Shown here: piece by piece, positions 12,906 to 25,074 of the stretch
Layout of the letters: each line of letters begins with the position of its first letter
Numbering within the stretch: position 1 is the first letter of the stretch
From: Micropterus salmoides
Taxonomy: Eukaryota; Chordata; Actinopteri; Centrarchiformes; Centrarchidae
DNA: 64,000 nucleotides
Assembly: GCF_014851395.1 (NCBI RefSeq)
Contig: NW_024044681.1
Coordinates: 1,643,413-1,707,412 of the forward strand
Reading direction: 5' to 3'
Notes under the pieces: model-generated
Databases searched by the model: none
What the model saw: only the letters and a program-made list of their open reading frames with translations
Told to the model about the DNA's origin: nothing
Made by a program: the position numbers and the translations under genes

Positions 12906-13381
12906 GTTTATTACGGACATTTTGGGTAAAAACTGTAACGTTTGTCTTTGTTTCCTCCTCTAAATAAATGTGTCTGACCTCTTGGTTTGTTTCCCACACA
13001 TCAGCTGTTAACTTCACGAGTACAGAGTAATTATCATCGATGAAAATGGAGGACAAAACTATGAAATTAAGAGCCAAGTTAAAGTGGATAAACACATAGA
13101 GTCAGTTGGTGTCACTCCTGCTGCTGTTGATCTTAATGTCACGTCAGTCATGTGGTCCACAGGCGGCTCCATTAACTAATCGCCCCCTATAGATACAACA
13201 CCAATTAACTCCAGGTCTCTCTCTCTTCATCTGTCTTGCAGTCAGCTGTTCTACTGTCTGTCTGTCAGATGAAGGTAAAAGGTCACCAGAGTTTGACCAG
13301 AGGAAATTGTTTTCATTTGTTTCATAGGGTCCGCTATTCCAACCTGCTGCGAGAACATTTTATTTAATGATGGATTTAGCA

Positions 13382-13860
13382 GAGCTGGAAGAAGTACGCA
13401 GATCTTTAACTTAAGTAAAAGTAGTAAAAGTACTAAAAAGAGATGTAGTCACCATGGAGAATGGTTAATTTCAGAATAACATCTATTATATTTTTGGAGT
13501 ATAATTATTGAATGCGTTCATGAGTTACAGCTGGTACATATGGAGTTAATTTTAATGACTGAGTACTGCTGGGTAGCTTCATCTATAATAATAAATAAAA
13601 TAATGTATTAGTTGATTATATTTTGTATTATACTTACTAAAGTTATCAAATAAAACCAGGAGTGGAGTAAAAAAAAAGTACATTAGTGGCTTCCAAAATG
13701 TAGTGAAGTGAACGTATAAAGTAACATAAAATGGAAATATTCAAATAAAGTAACTCAAAATTGCACATAAGTACAGAACTTGAGTAAATGTACTCAGTTA
13801 TTTTCAACCACTCGTAATGTAGTACCATTAGCTGTAGCTAGTGTTATTACTGCTGCCCCA
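13382..13860 (+). repeat. Fish dispersed repeat, 'AAGTAAAAGTA' family
   Basis: Begins GAGCTGGAAGAAGTACGCAG and has AACTTAAGTAAAAGTAGTAA. Related copies lie at 15377, 25412, 30160 and 37890, with end pieces near 23895, 24510 and 36250. Likely a non-autonomous DNA element. Confidence 0.6.
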
Positions 13861-14404
13861 ATTAGTAGTTAGTGTTGTAGTAGTGACTGTGGAGGTAGTA
13901 AAAGTTGTTGCAGTATAAGTATTTTTGCTTGTGTGAATATTGAGACTAGTATCCAACTCTGAAGTAGTAGTGTTGGATTACTTGTATCAGTTTCACCTTT
14001 AAAAGGAACTAAAACAATGAAAGTATTAGTATTTTTATTAGTTTATTAGTGCTGAAACAGCAGATAATTAATCAGAAACAATTTTGATGATTTATTATTA
14101 TTTATCAGGCACAAATATTATTTGGTTCTATGTATTATTTGTTGCTATCCTCAGTTTTAAATCTTTTTTTAAACAAATTATTTTGGAAAGCTATTTATTT
14201 AAGTGTTTGCTCTAAACATAAGAGCGGTAGTTCCTTGCCTGAGTTCCTGGGCTTAATCTATCTATCTAATCTTAATCTTATCTACAGGGGGATATATTTT
14301 AGAGCGTCCTGACAAATATTAGAATCCTAATAGTATTTACCACGAACATAAGTCAGAAAAGGTTATTACAGAAGCTTTTACAACACGAACATGGACCACA
14401 TACG

Positions 14405-14630
14405 GGGCTGCATTAGCTCAGTCTGTGGGGACTTGGGTTGGGAACTGGAGGGGCGCCAGTTCAAGTCCACCATGGACCATTGCTGAAAGTGCCCCTTAGC
14501 AAGGGAACCCCGAATTCTCCCCGGGCGCCGCGTGGTGGGAGCCCACTGCTTCTACTTAGAATGGGTTAAATGCAGGGGACAAATTTCATGTGCATTTTAC
14601 TGTTCATATCTGCATGTAGGTATTTAACAG
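14405..14630 (+). mobile_element. tRNA-derived SINE
   Basis: Head has an A-box-like TTAGCTCAGTCTGTGGGG and a B-box-like AGTTCAAGTCC about 45 bases later, followed by a non-tRNA body with GCCCCTTAGCAAGG and GGGTTAAATGCAGGGGACAA. The spacing and body fit a SINE and not a functional tRNA gene. Confidence 0.7.
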
Positions 14631-14740
14631 ATACACACACCTGTGTAACACGAAAGGCCAACAAGGTAATGATGTTTTCAGTCTCAAAATTCAGACCTTG
14701 GAGCGGGCGGAGCTTCAAAGGTTCTCTGTGTGAAGCGTGA

Positions 14741-14939
14741 CTCCCTCCCTCCCTCCCTCCCTCCCTCCCTCCCTCGTCTCTCTCCCATTATTTATATATT
14801 AAAGGTCACATGAGTGATACAGTGTGACATCAATCCTAATATTCACCCTCTCTCTCTCTCTCTCTCTCTCTATTAGACATTAAAGGATTTCTGAATGAAG
14901 CGTGACTTGTCTCTCGCTCTCTCTCTCTCTCTCGCTCTA
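14741..14939. repeat. (CCCT)n and two (CT)n microsatellites
   Basis: (CTCC)n at 14741-14775, (CT)n at 14848-14871, and interrupted (CT)n at 14910-14939. Confidence 0.95.
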
Positions 14940-15184
14940 CTCATCATCTCCGTTGCGGTCGCCATGGCGACTGAGCGGCATCGATGACGCGCCGTCTCTC
15001 CCCTCTATATTTACTCTGTTGCTGTGGCGACGACCTAGACGTGCACTGAAGAAGAGGAAGATTAGGAGGAGGCGGATGTCCCACGGACCGCAGAGACACG
15101 CGGTGTTGTTATTTTGTCTTTCCCCCTCAGGTCCCGCCCATCTCTCCCCCTCCTCCCAGTCTCCCTCATCAGGGGTGCTCCCTA

Positions 15185-15215
15185 CACCACACGGCCAAAA
15201 GTATGTGGACACCTG
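15185..15215 (+). mobile_element. Solo Tc1/mariner-like terminal repeat
   Basis: ACACGGCCAAAAGTATGTGG then ACACC matches the terminal inverted repeat of a common fish Tc1-like family. No transposase follows. Inverted relatives occur near 17730 and 28230. Confidence 0.55.
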
Positions 15216-15376
15216 CACGTTCATGTGATAGATGAACATGTCGTTAAAAACATGCAGGGGGCGCCACGTGTTGCTTCAGGTATAACTGAGACAATGAAAT
15301 ATAATCCATCAAGTCCAGTTCAAACGCATGTATCTGACCAGCTACAATAACAGTTTATTTAATGACGGATTTAGCT

Positions 15377-15930
15377 GAGGTGGAAGAAGTATGCAGATCT
15401 TTTACTTAAGTAAATGTAGTACTATCACCATGTAGAAATACTCTGTTACAAGTAAAAGCTCAGGATTCTTTTTTAAGTAAAAGCAAGGCTGCAGAATTTA
15501 GCAACATGTCCCTACTAATATCCTGCTGATATTGATCCATAAATTAAAATACACCCACTGTTGTCTGTCAGTGTCTAGTGAATGCATTTGGTACACAAAC
15601 GGTTAAAAGCTCTCATTATATACTTAGAGTCCAATGCGTATTTAAACTTTGAAAGATTAGGTCCTCCCCTCTCATATACCTCACAGTGGTTTGGTCCACC
15701 TCTTTCAGACCCTCAGCAACTTTATTTCTAAAAAGCAACAAGTGACAAATCTGTTATTCAGACCATCAGGAGAAAAGAGAGAAATACATCAAAGTAAAAG
15801 TACATAACTATCAAAAAACATATACATAGTTTGTATTAAAATTCTAGTTAATAATAAAGTTATCAAATAAATGAAGGAGTGAAAGCATAAATGTACTTAG
15901 TTAATGTCCACCGCTGGTAATGTAGTATCT
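15377..15930 (+). repeat. Fish dispersed repeat, 'AAGTAAAAGTA' family
   Basis: Starts GGTGGAAGAAGTATGCAGAT, with TTTTACTTAAGTAAATGTAG and an inner TACAAGTAAAAGCTCAGGAT. Same family as 13382. Confidence 0.6.
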
Positions 15931-16708
15931 TTAGTTAGTGTTATTACTGCTGTCCCAACTAGTAGTTGTTGTTATATAGTGACAGTAGTATATAGTTTGT
16001 TTGCATAGTATCCAAGTAGTAGTAGCAGTAGCTTTAGTGAGGTCTATGGTGGCCTAGTGTTAAAAGCTGAGATCAACATCTGGCTGTGGGAAAAACACCT
16101 GCAGGATGGCCGGATGTTCAGCAGGTGTGTGATTGTGTGTTTGTATCCTGAATATCAAACATCTGGAAACAAATCGCATCAACACTTAAATAAAATAACA
16201 TTAAATAACTGTCGATTTAATCCAATCTTAAACAGCTTTTACTGCAGAAATCTAACTAAATACATGTCATCTCCAGCTGTTTCTTTCTGTTAGTTTTCAT
16301 GCTATAATAAGTTTACAGTTCAGATATGAGATATAAAAAAGTATTTTTTTAGATTAAGTGAACAAAACATAATGCTGACACCAGAAACGGGGCCCAGATA
16401 CAGATATTTGCAAGACGGCGGTATATTTAGTGAGGTTTACTTAAATAAACGGGTGTAAACTTGCATGTGAAAAGTGAGGCAGTCCAAAACCAAACAACAT
16501 GTAACAGGTAGTAATCTATGAATCCATACGACATCCACAAAACACAGGGCAACACGAGAGAGAAGACCGGCAACGAGATGTCTGCAGAAACACAAGTAGA
16601 CACACTGGTGAAACAGCAGTGAGCACGGAACTAATAAAGAGGGAGGGACAGGTGATCCACACCAGACCATCAGTGAACACAGGGACAGGAAGTAAAACAA
16701 GACAACGG

Positions 16709-16865
16709 CTGTGTCCGAAATCACCCACTACTCACTATATAGTGGACCATATAGTGAGCTCGCCATTTTGTAGTGCTGTCCGAATGTATAGTGATAATTA
16801 TTATACCCTATATAGTCCACTCAGTGTATCCCAGAATGCATTTTGAAAAGTAGTGGACAACCGAT
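16709..16865. mobile_element. MITE-like repeat with 'TATAGTG' palindromes
   Basis: GGCTGTGTCCGAAATCACCC, then CACTATATAGTGGACCATAT and TAGTGAGCTCGCCATTTTGT, a word set found dispersed in fish genomes. Internal inverted CACTATA/TATAGTG words give hairpin potential. The right end is not sharply defined. Confidence 0.5.
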
Positions 16866-17283
16866 CGGAGAGAACATCTTCAGAGTAAAACAGGAAACAG
16901 AACAAATTACATTGTTCTTACCAAAAACAACAAAATCCAAACAGCAAAGCCTCCAAACCGTGACACAGAATCTGTAAATGATGCAGACGAGTCGCTCAAT
17001 TAAATATCACGCCCACCCTGACACGAAGCAGTAGGTTCGATTCAACAGATGGAGCACAGAGTGCAGGCGATCACCCAAACTAAATGTGCAAGAACAATCC
17101 TCCAACTACGCACGCTGTAAACACCTCTGAAAAGATGCTACCATAGAACAGCTAGTGTTCTTGTATTTTAACCACACAAAGCGAAGAATATGAATGAATA
17201 ACATTTTTAAAAAATAAGCTTGATTTTTATGATTCTTTATCTGTAGTTCTGTTTTCAAAATCAGACAAAGAAAGAGACTAAAA

Positions 17284-17760
17284 TATTTTGAGGAAGTAAA
17301 ACCAGGGCAACGTCTTCAACACCGGTGTTGGTGATGGGGTCCGGTTCACTGTCGGTGCTCCAGTTCATCCCTAAGGTGTTGGATGGGGTCGAGGTCAAGT
17401 TCTTCCTCACCAAACTGGGAAAGCCATTTCTTTATTAGAGCTTTGTGCACTGGGATGTTGCCATGTCCACACTCAAAAATGGAGGTATGACACAAAAACA
17501 CTTTTGAAGAATGAACCTTTGAAGGAATAAGAGGCCAGAAGTGCAGCTTTTGACTTACAGAAAGGGAACAAAGTGATTTAAAAACAAAAGATAGAACCCT
17601 AATTACATGCAGCAATGAAAAACGTGTGTAGCTCATGTGGGAAGTAGATTGAAGTGGATGGGAAGTATTAAGGTTTCCCTTCACTGGAACTAAAAAGCCA
17701 AAACCAAACCCAGACAAAAACATGACGTGTCCATATACTTTTGGCCAAAGTTGTGGTTGT
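17284..17760 (-). pseudogene. Tc1-like transposase remnant (C-terminal end)
   Basis: On the minus strand the frame gives KKWLSQFGEEELDLDPIQHL then RDELEHR, the C-terminal block of fish Tc1-like transposases around the last catalytic residue region. Plus-strand words CCAGTTCATCCCTAAGGTGT and TTTCCCTTCACTGGAACTAA fit that family. At the right end GTCCATATACTTTTGGCCAA is the terminal repeat. Most of the transposase is deleted. Confidence 0.7.
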
Positions 17761-17779
17761 GCAGGCGTTTAAAGTGAGA

Positions 17780-17781
<2 letters not shown>

Positions 17782-17829
<48 letters not shown>

Positions 17830-17831
17830 AC
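17782..17831. repeat. (CA)n microsatellite
   Basis: About 20 perfect CA units, then an interrupted end. Confidence 0.97.
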
Positions 17832-17899
17832 AACAAACAACAGCATGTAATTCACAAGATTGCTGCTGCGTTTCCATTTTCATCTTTGCACGATTCAAA

Positions 17900-19249
17900 A
17901 ATCAGACATTTGACTTCTGATTGACCTGATTTCACATTCACGCACTGAATCAACCCAAAACGCAATGATTCAACTAGTGTAACCAGCTCAACACCATGTT
18001 TATCTGACCCAGAACCTGTATACATGTATAAATAAATTCATTAATCAACCAAAATATACTCAATCAATGTATAAACTCAATCATTAATAAGCTTCCCTAT
18101 CAGTTTTCAACTGAGACATTAATACTTGTTTGACTGCTGTCCTACTGTCCGCTTCTTTTCACAGCATAAATTAAAAGTGCAATCTGTAACATTTACATAC
18201 TGCTGGGCAGCTTGTAACCCCCCATTTTATCAAAATCTACAATACTATATTATATTTTCTTTGTTGATTACTTTTTCTGTTATTAGTCAGAGTCTGCAAA
18301 GTAACTCAAGCTATCAGATACATCTAATGTAATAATTGCCTCTGAGATGTGGTGGAGTAGAAGTAGAAAGTAGAATAAAATGGAAACACTCTAAGAAAGT
18401 ACAATTCAAAATTTGGGCGTCACTTTGTGCTGAAAAAAGTTGGGGACATAAGAGCTCAGGTTAGGGTTGTGACGATTCACTTAGCTCACAAGACGTGGCA
18501 ATGCACAATACCGGGTTCACGAGAAGAAATATCGAATGCTGAAAATGTGGGAATTAAACACTAAACTTCCTGCACCAATTTCTGGTGGAAATGTATTTCT
18601 TTATATAAAGGGAAACACAAAAATCAGGTGGCAGGTGACAATTCAAAATATAAAGTTATAATTCAGTAATCAGTAGCTTTTTTTTTAGCTTAATTTATCT
18701 TTTTTGGACAATGCAAATTTGTTTCTTCTATATTTACGTCACATTGCATGTTTTCCCATTGTGAAAATAAACCTTTCATTTGTTATTTAACATTTGCTGC
18801 TATTTTTCAGAACATTTTAAACAAATGGGCATGTCCCCAGTGTCCCCAGTGTAAATGACACCTACATATGCACTTGTGTGAGTTTACTTAACAACTTTCC
18901 AACACTTGAAACAGCGAATACTAAACATATCACAGCTTAGCTAACATTTAAAGTGAAAGTTTCATCAAATTTGCTCAAATTTTTTTACAAATATCCTGCA
19001 AAACTTTTGTTCATACAAGAATTTTAGCTTGTACTACTAGCTAGTAACTGTCTGCCAGTGGTAGTATTTGTAAATTAAAAGCGGGATAGTTTAAAATGTT
19101 TAAGTAAAATCTCAATATGGAACTTTTCGGTTGTTGATATTGTATTTTCCTGCAGCTGCCACTAGATGTTAGTAAAGAACCACATTTCGCTGATATCACT
19201 TGTAAGTTTAATTTGCCACAGTGGAACAATAATAGTCAGTTCGTCGTAC
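17900..19249. other. KCNMB4 intron 2, right part
   Basis: No gene recognised. 18465-18560 begins GTTAGGGTTGTGACGATTCA and may be the end of a hAT-type MITE. The rest is unassigned. Confidence 0.35.
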
Positions 19250-19420
19250 CTTTGGGTTGAGGACCAGCTGTTGCTCATCGAAGTGCAGCAGGGCCACAGA
19301 GTTTGACTCCGAGTTGTTGACGAAGATCTGCAGGCAGGGATAAAGCGACGTCCCCTTGCAGTCTGTCCCGCACGTAAACACACATTCAAACATCTCCTCC
19401 GGACGCAACACCGACACCAC
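19250..19420 (-). CDS. kcnmb4: KCNMB4 coding exon 2
   Basis: Extracellular loop exon of 171 bp (57 codons), starting VVSVLRPEEMFECVFTCG and ending DEQQLVLNPK. The acceptor CTGCAG lies at 19426-19421 and the donor GTACGA begins at 19249. It carries the N90 sequon (NNSESNS) and four cysteines of the loop. The family sequence continues after NPK with a cysteine-rich third exon that is not present in this window. Confidence 0.95.
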
Positions 19421-22400
19421 CTGCAGGGAGAACAGAAATGTTAATGTCTAATATCAGCTTTGCAAACATCAGGTCTGTCATGTGAATACTATTTACTGTT
19501 TTACAGCGATGCATCAACATATTGGTACAGTTGTAGTACTCGCTCGCCTCCTGATGCATGTAAGTCTTCTTCTTCTATTGCCTTACATTTCTCTTGTATT
19601 AACTGCACTATTTGTTAACTCTTACTTCTTTCCCGATTGAAGCCATGCGTGCCATTAGCTCTTGCTAGCATTTATTGCTGCCCATGCTAGTATCTATTGT
19701 CACTTGTAGATCTCTTGCTGTACTGATGCTTTATTGATGCTTGTATGTTGTTTCTCAAATGTAAGTCACTTTGGATAAAAGCGTCTGCCAAATGAGTAAA
19801 TGTAAATGTTAAAAATGGCGGACATGTATTTAGGATACAGGATATTTGGTACAATTAAAAATGCATGTTTACACACCAACATACTAGAAATTAACAGTAA
19901 TATTTCTATAATATAATACACTAAATTAGTTTCTACGTATTTTCTTTTTTCTTACTGCATTTTAAAATGACTGCTCTGGCAAAGCTTCATAATTCTGTAT
20001 TTAATTACATTTGAGCATGTGTGTCTGTTGATATATATTGATTGGTATGGGATAACTTTACACCTCAAATTACAAAAGAACGAAAGGCAGATGAATGTTT
20101 CAAATGCAGTTTGAAAGGTCAATATCTGTCCGGTCAGTGGAGACATAATGTCATAAATATCATATATATTGAGCTAGGGAACATAGATACGCTCCCACCA
20201 GGGGCCTGTTAGCTTTAACCTTAGTCTTTTAGCGTAATATCGTGTACTATGTAGCCAGAAAAGTGCATATTTAAGCCGTTTTAGTTTAAAAAAAATAAGA
20301 CTAAAAACATTAGTTGGCGGGAGACAGTGTTTTGAACCAACTCATGGATGCAGATTTGTTTGCTTAATTAACTAGTTAGCTAGAGCTGATTAAAATCTGC
20401 CAGCTACAGTTAAATTAAAATAATCTGTTGTTTCAAAAATTGTTATGCATTATCATTTGGATACTGATCTTGAATATGTAACTGTTCTTGTCCCTGATCA
20501 TTAACAGACTGAAATGACAGCCGCATGAGAATAAATTTTAATAAATGGTAAATACACAATCAATCTACACAGATTTGATAAAGGTCAGACCTTTCTTCAT
20601 CGCTCAAGAGGGCAGGGAAATGAAATAAAGTCCAATATTATGATTTATGTTATATTAAGCTGTGGATTAGTGAATGACAGAGTGGACTCTCTTACTGCGA
20701 CATGGGTTTGGATCATAGAGATTTGAAAGCAAAAAAACAAAAGGCATCCACCCGCTGTAAAGTGTGGACTTTGTTTAGCATGATGCAATAAGCTAAAAGC
20801 CAAATAAATCAAGTTCGTATGAATTCCTTATCCACAGTGAACAGCCAGAAGTGCAGGCTGTGATTTATGTCACCAAAACTCCCGATGGCTTTAAAATGCT
20901 GTGCAAGTGGAAAGTGGCGCAGCATGAAGGAACCAGATGACCTGAAGGACAAACCCACTTTGTATCGACAAAGAAAGATTAAAATAAAGGACTCAATAAG
21001 TAAAGGCTGGTTGAGCTTTAATATCAAACAATATTTCTAACTTTTTGTCAAAACTAAAGGTCATGTTTTTTTTCTGCTTCATAGGTGAAACAGAACACAA
21101 GACAAAGATTGACAACACTATTTTAAAGCTTTTTAAAGCTTCCAATAACTCTCATTAGAAGAGTGGAAGGAACTCCAGACGAAATTTACTGACATTCAAA
21201 TGTATTTACTTTGGTTTTAAAGATGTAGAAAACAAGCCTGTCTGGCTTTAGGGCGGGGCTACAAGCTGATTGACAAGTGACATGCTGTGTACCAGCGCTG
21301 TTAAAAAGATTATTAGGAGTTGGCTGGTCATTTTTTTTCTGGAAAGCACATTTTGTTTTAAGCCTCTTTGTCGCTAGCCAAAATTAGCATGCCAGTTAAT
21401 ATCACAGTTAACGTGAATTACGGATGCTTCACCGTCTCGTCCAAATGTGGTCACATCTGTTTCCAATAAAACCAAGATGGCAACGACCAAAATGCCAAAC
21501 TCGAGAATCCAGAATAGAATTTAAAATCATTCTTCTTACCTACAAAGCTCTTAATGGTCAGGCACCATCTTATCTTAAAGAGCTCATAGTACCTTACTAC
21601 CCCACCAGAGCACTGCGCTCCCAGAATGCAGGGTTACTTGTGGTTCCTAGAGTCTCCAAAAGTAGACTAGGAGCCAGAGCGTTCAGCTATCAAGCTCCTC
21701 TCCTGTGGAACCAGGTTCCAGTTTGGGTTCAGGAGGCAGACACCATCTCCACATTTAAGAGTAGGCTTAAGACTTTCCTCTTTGATAAAGCTTATAGTTA
21801 GGGCTGGCTCAGGTAGTCCTGAACCATCCCTTAGTTATGCTGCTATAGGCCTAGACTGCCGGGGGATTTCCCATGATGCACTGAGCTCCTCTCTCCTCTA
21901 CTTTCTCTCCCTCTGTATGCAACCTCATCCCATTATTGCACTTCCTGTGCTCTTCTTCTTCTATCCCCTACAATGATCTTGAATTGATTGCACGTTTTGT
22001 TTTGACTGCACTTTTTGTCAACTCTTACTTCCTTCCCTAGGTATCTACCCCATTGATGTGATAGGTACTGTGAGCTCTTACTAGTATTTATTGCTGCTCT
22101 TACTAGTATGTATTGTCAGTTGTAGATCTGTAGTTGATGCTCTGTTGATGCTTGTATGTTGTTTCTCAAATGTAAGTCGCTTTGGATAAAAGCAACTGCC
22201 AAATGTGTAAATGTAAATGTAATGTAAATGTAAAGAGCTTCTCTATGGCAGTGGTTCCCAAACTTTTTCATGTCAGCAACCCCTAAACTGCCACAAATTA
22301 GACCACGGACCCCCATTTGAAGATTTTGTTCCAGGATCAACCATCTGATAGGATTTTGGCTTTTAGATATTTTATTCCAGAAAGTGTATGAAATCCATTA

Positions 22401-25074
22401 ACCAAAATAATCATGCATTCAGTCACTATGGTACTTATGGATGGAATTAAAGTGAAATTAAATGATTCCCCTTTTTGTTGGGGACCCCCTGGAACCCCCT
22501 CAAGGACCCCTTTGAGAACGACTGGGAATTGCCAGAGCTATAAAGCTTCATCCTCTCGGGAAACGAATGTCTGTTCAACATTTAATAACAATTCATCGGA
22601 CGTTTGTCGAAATATTCCAGTCAAAGCGTTGCTGCTAAAAACAGCATGGAAATAAAGAAATGACAGTACAGATGCTAAAACCAACAGTGATGTACAGTTT
22701 CACTGACAGCGTGACTGATGATTGCTGGCTCACTGTGAGAGACCTGGACAGACTGGTCGTCATCACTGTCCATCAGATCCACTGATGCGACTGATCCGTA
22801 TTAGTTTTTCTCCTGATTAATTACCCAACACTTCACTCTGAGAAGAATTAGCACAGATTCTCACAAGCTAGGTCACAGAAATCACATAGTATTTGGCATC
22901 AGCACGTAAAGTACCAACACCTCAATATTGTTCTCAACACCAGTATCTACAGTATAATTTATATATGGGGTTCAATCCCCGACTGTGACACATCCACCAA
23001 TGTGTCCCTGACCAAGACACTTAACCCCTAGTTGCTCCAGAGGCGTGAGACCTCTGACATAGAGCAACTGTAAGGCTAAGTTTGGATAAAAGCATCAGCT
23101 AAATTCAATTTAACATGTTTAAAGAGGAGGTTTTCTGCTCATTTTCAGGTTCAAAATCTTATTTAGTGGTTGTACCAGAACAGGTTTACATGGTTTAATT
23201 AAAAGAAAAAAACACCATACTTTTTGTCATACTGCACATTGCTGCAGCTCCTCTTTTCAGCCTGTGTTGAAGGCTTCGTTTTAGCTGTGGAGTGATGCAT
23301 CTTGTCTCTACATGATCTTTGTTGGGAGTTGCACATGCTCAGTTCCTAGTTAAGGACTACTAGCCAATCAGAAGCAGAGAAGGGCGGGTCAGCGAGAAGC
23401 CGTGTTGCCGACCAGCTTTCATCCCTGTGACATCACAAGGATGAAAGGGAAGCGGCTGGACTACAAACGAGCTGTTTTCAGTTCAGAGCAGAGTTTTCTG
23501 TGGGAGATGGGAACTCCCTTTGGGCTTTTTCACTTTGCAAACCTGTTACATGCACAAAAAAGGTCTAAAACTCAATAAAGGAGAGAGAAAAAGCCAAAAA
23601 GCTCTTTAAATGTACTCTTAAAATTTAGGCTGGATGAAATCATTATCACGATTTTAATAAAGATATTTTCCAATATTGATAAGGCACATGTGTGCGTGCA
23701 AAATAATGCATAAAATAACCAAACTGATGTTCAGAGTAATTCATTGTGTTCCACTCTTGTGCAACTTTAAATACATAAAGAGCTTTGTAGGAATGATTAC
23801 TTTGGACATCAGACATTTGTAGATCAATAACATGATGAGCTCATATCATAACAATAGGATACATCTGACGTCTTCAGTATTAATTCGTTACCAGTGGTGG
23901 AAAGTACCTAACTCAAGTACTGTACACAATTATGACAAACGAGCACAACTAGACTTCTGTGCAATACGCTGGTTTGTTCTGTCTCAATACTGCAGTTTTT
24001 AAGGATTTAACTCATCTCATCTCTCAAAATTATCAGTACTCATTGTTGTTCTTTATTCATTACACTTCTGTCACATATTGTAGTATAACTGTACATATTT
24101 CCATATTTTTATATTTTATACTTGCCAGATTTTTATTGTTATTTCTATTTCTCTAATGCCTTGATTAGAAACACAATTTCCCCTCTGGGATAAATAAAGT
24201 ATTTACGTTTTCTGATCTAATTTGCTTGAGTATTGAAATTTACTTTTCAGATTCAGATTGTAAACAAAAAATAAAATCATCAACTCATAAATAATTTTCT
24301 ATTATTATACATATTAAACAGCTGCAACATTAAAGCCATGAACACACCAATGCATCAATAATTATAATCCAAAAATAAAATATATAGGCTATTAATCTGA
24401 AATGGGTCATTCTACATTATGACTTCTTTTGTTTATTCTGATACTATTGATTTTGTACTTTTACTAGTAACAGTATTTCTACCCAGTGGTATTACTACTT
24501 TAAGATCCGAATACTTCCTCCACCTCTGCACATCACTAGGCTTAACACTGCTGCTACTACTGCTCGCACTATAACAACAGTACTACCAGTATAAAAGCCC
24601 ACACTAATTTTGACAACAATGGCACTATTTCAACTTGTACTAATGATAATAGTAATAAAAAATACTGCGCAGCAAGCACAAATATACACTGTAATAAGTT
24701 ACACCAGTATGCCACTGATAAAAACAATAACAGATAAAAGTAGACTACTGAGCTCATGTTTTAACTGATACTTCCTCCACTAACTACTACAACAACTACT
24801 ACGAGCTACTACTTCTGCACGACCGACCTACAGGATCCTACAACTAGTGCGTAGCGCCGAGCTCCGGCAGGCGGCAGCGGCTGCTCGGAGCTCGTGTAGC
24901 CGGGCTCACCGTGCAGTTGGCCGGCTTGCTCTGGAGGCTCTGCAGGGTCGGGCTGAGCCAGCAGAAGCCCAGGATGAAGAGGCTGAGTATCCCGCAGGCG
25001 ATCAGGAACAACCCCAGCCTGATGCTCTTGTCCTCGGCCTCGGAGTACTCGTACGACACCCGCATCTTCGCCAT
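19250..25074 (-). CDS. kcnmb4: KCNMB4, BK channel beta-4 subunit (partial; exons 1-2 of 3)
   Basis: Auxiliary subunit of the large-conductance calcium- and voltage-activated potassium channel. The family has two membrane segments with a large glycosylated extracellular loop and slows gating in neurons. Seen here: exon 1 (24910-25074, 55 codons) and exon 2 (19250-19420, 57 codons), both phase 0, giving residues 1-112. The N-terminal cytosolic segment has EAEDKSIRLGLFLI leading into membrane segment 1 (about residues 20-40, ending FCWLSP). Sequons fall at N53 (NCT) and N90 (NNS), the same places as in the human protein. The loop has closely spaced cysteines (FECVFTCGTDCKGTS). Missing: the third exon with the rest of the loop, membrane segment 2 and the C-terminus. 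No open frame resembling it exists in 1-19249, so it should lie to the left of the window. Identity is very secure; only completeness is open. Confidence 0.95.
19550..19812 (+). mobile_element. L2-like LINE 3' tail
   Basis: Ends ACTTTGGATAAAAGCGTCTG then CCAAATGAGTAAATGTAAAT, the fish L2-type tail. Upstream words CTTCTTCTTCTATTGC and CTAGTATCTATTGTCACTTG match the copy at 21500-22235. Confidence 0.7.
19813..21410. other. KCNMB4 intron 1, unrecognised
   Basis: A+T-rich, no supported frame, no confidently named repeat. Confidence 0.4.
21490..22235 (+). mobile_element. 5'-truncated L2-like LINE with C-terminal ORF2 end
   Basis: An open frame to 21801 encodes the C-terminal end of a non-LTR retrotransposon ORF2 downstream of the reverse transcriptase: RIEFKIILLTYKALNGQAPS, then RALRSQNAGLLVVPRVSKSR and LWNQVPVWVQEADTISTFKS. 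After the stop comes the 3' UTR and the tail CTTTGGATAAAAGCAACTGC, with TGTAAATG repeats at 22205-22232. The catalytic reverse transcriptase is absent, so the copy is dead, but this end is still open. Sequence before about 21490 belongs to other dispersed DNA. Confidence 0.8.
22249..22524 (+). mobile_element. hAT-type MITE (276 bp)
   Basis: Ends CAGTGGTTCCCAAA and TTTGAGAACGACTG form near-perfect inverted repeats of the hAT type. Internal words GGACCCCCATTTGAAGATTT and GGGGACCCCCTGGAACCCCC belong to a widespread fish family. No transposase. A target-site duplication was not recognisable. Confidence 0.7.
22965..23110 (+). mobile_element. SINE with L2-type tail
   Basis: GGGGTTCAATCCCCGACTGT (B-box), then CCTGACCAAGACACTTAACC, CCAGAGGCGTGAGACCTC and the tail TTTGGATAAAAGCATCAGCT. 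The tail matches the L2-like LINE ends in this window. The tRNA head is truncated. Confidence 0.65.
23115..23612 (+). repeat. Dispersed fish repeat (about 0.5 kb)
   Basis: Words such as TTTTCTGCTCATTTTCAGGT, GGACTACTAGCCAATCAGAA and CACAAAAAAGGTCTAAAACTC with CAATAAAGGAGAGAGAAAAA recall a repeat seen widely in percomorphs. Class not assigned. Confidence 0.45.
23613..24909. other. KCNMB4 intron 1, left of exon 1
   Basis: No gene. Pieces of the 'AAGTAAAAGTA' repeat at 23893-23935 and 24460-24535. Confidence 0.4.
24910..25074 (-). CDS. kcnmb4: KCNMB4 coding exon 1
   Basis: Starts at ATG 25072-25074 in a strong context (G at -3, G at +4) and encodes MAKMRVSYEYSEAEDK, then membrane segment 1, ending PANCT. 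The donor GTGAGC follows at 24909-24904. The exon is 165 bp and ends in phase 0. The start matches the family's usual N-terminus. Confidence 0.95.

Noticed and set aside
14405..14480. tRNA gene
   Set aside because: A- and B-box-like words are present, but no cloverleaf can be formed and a SINE body follows directly.
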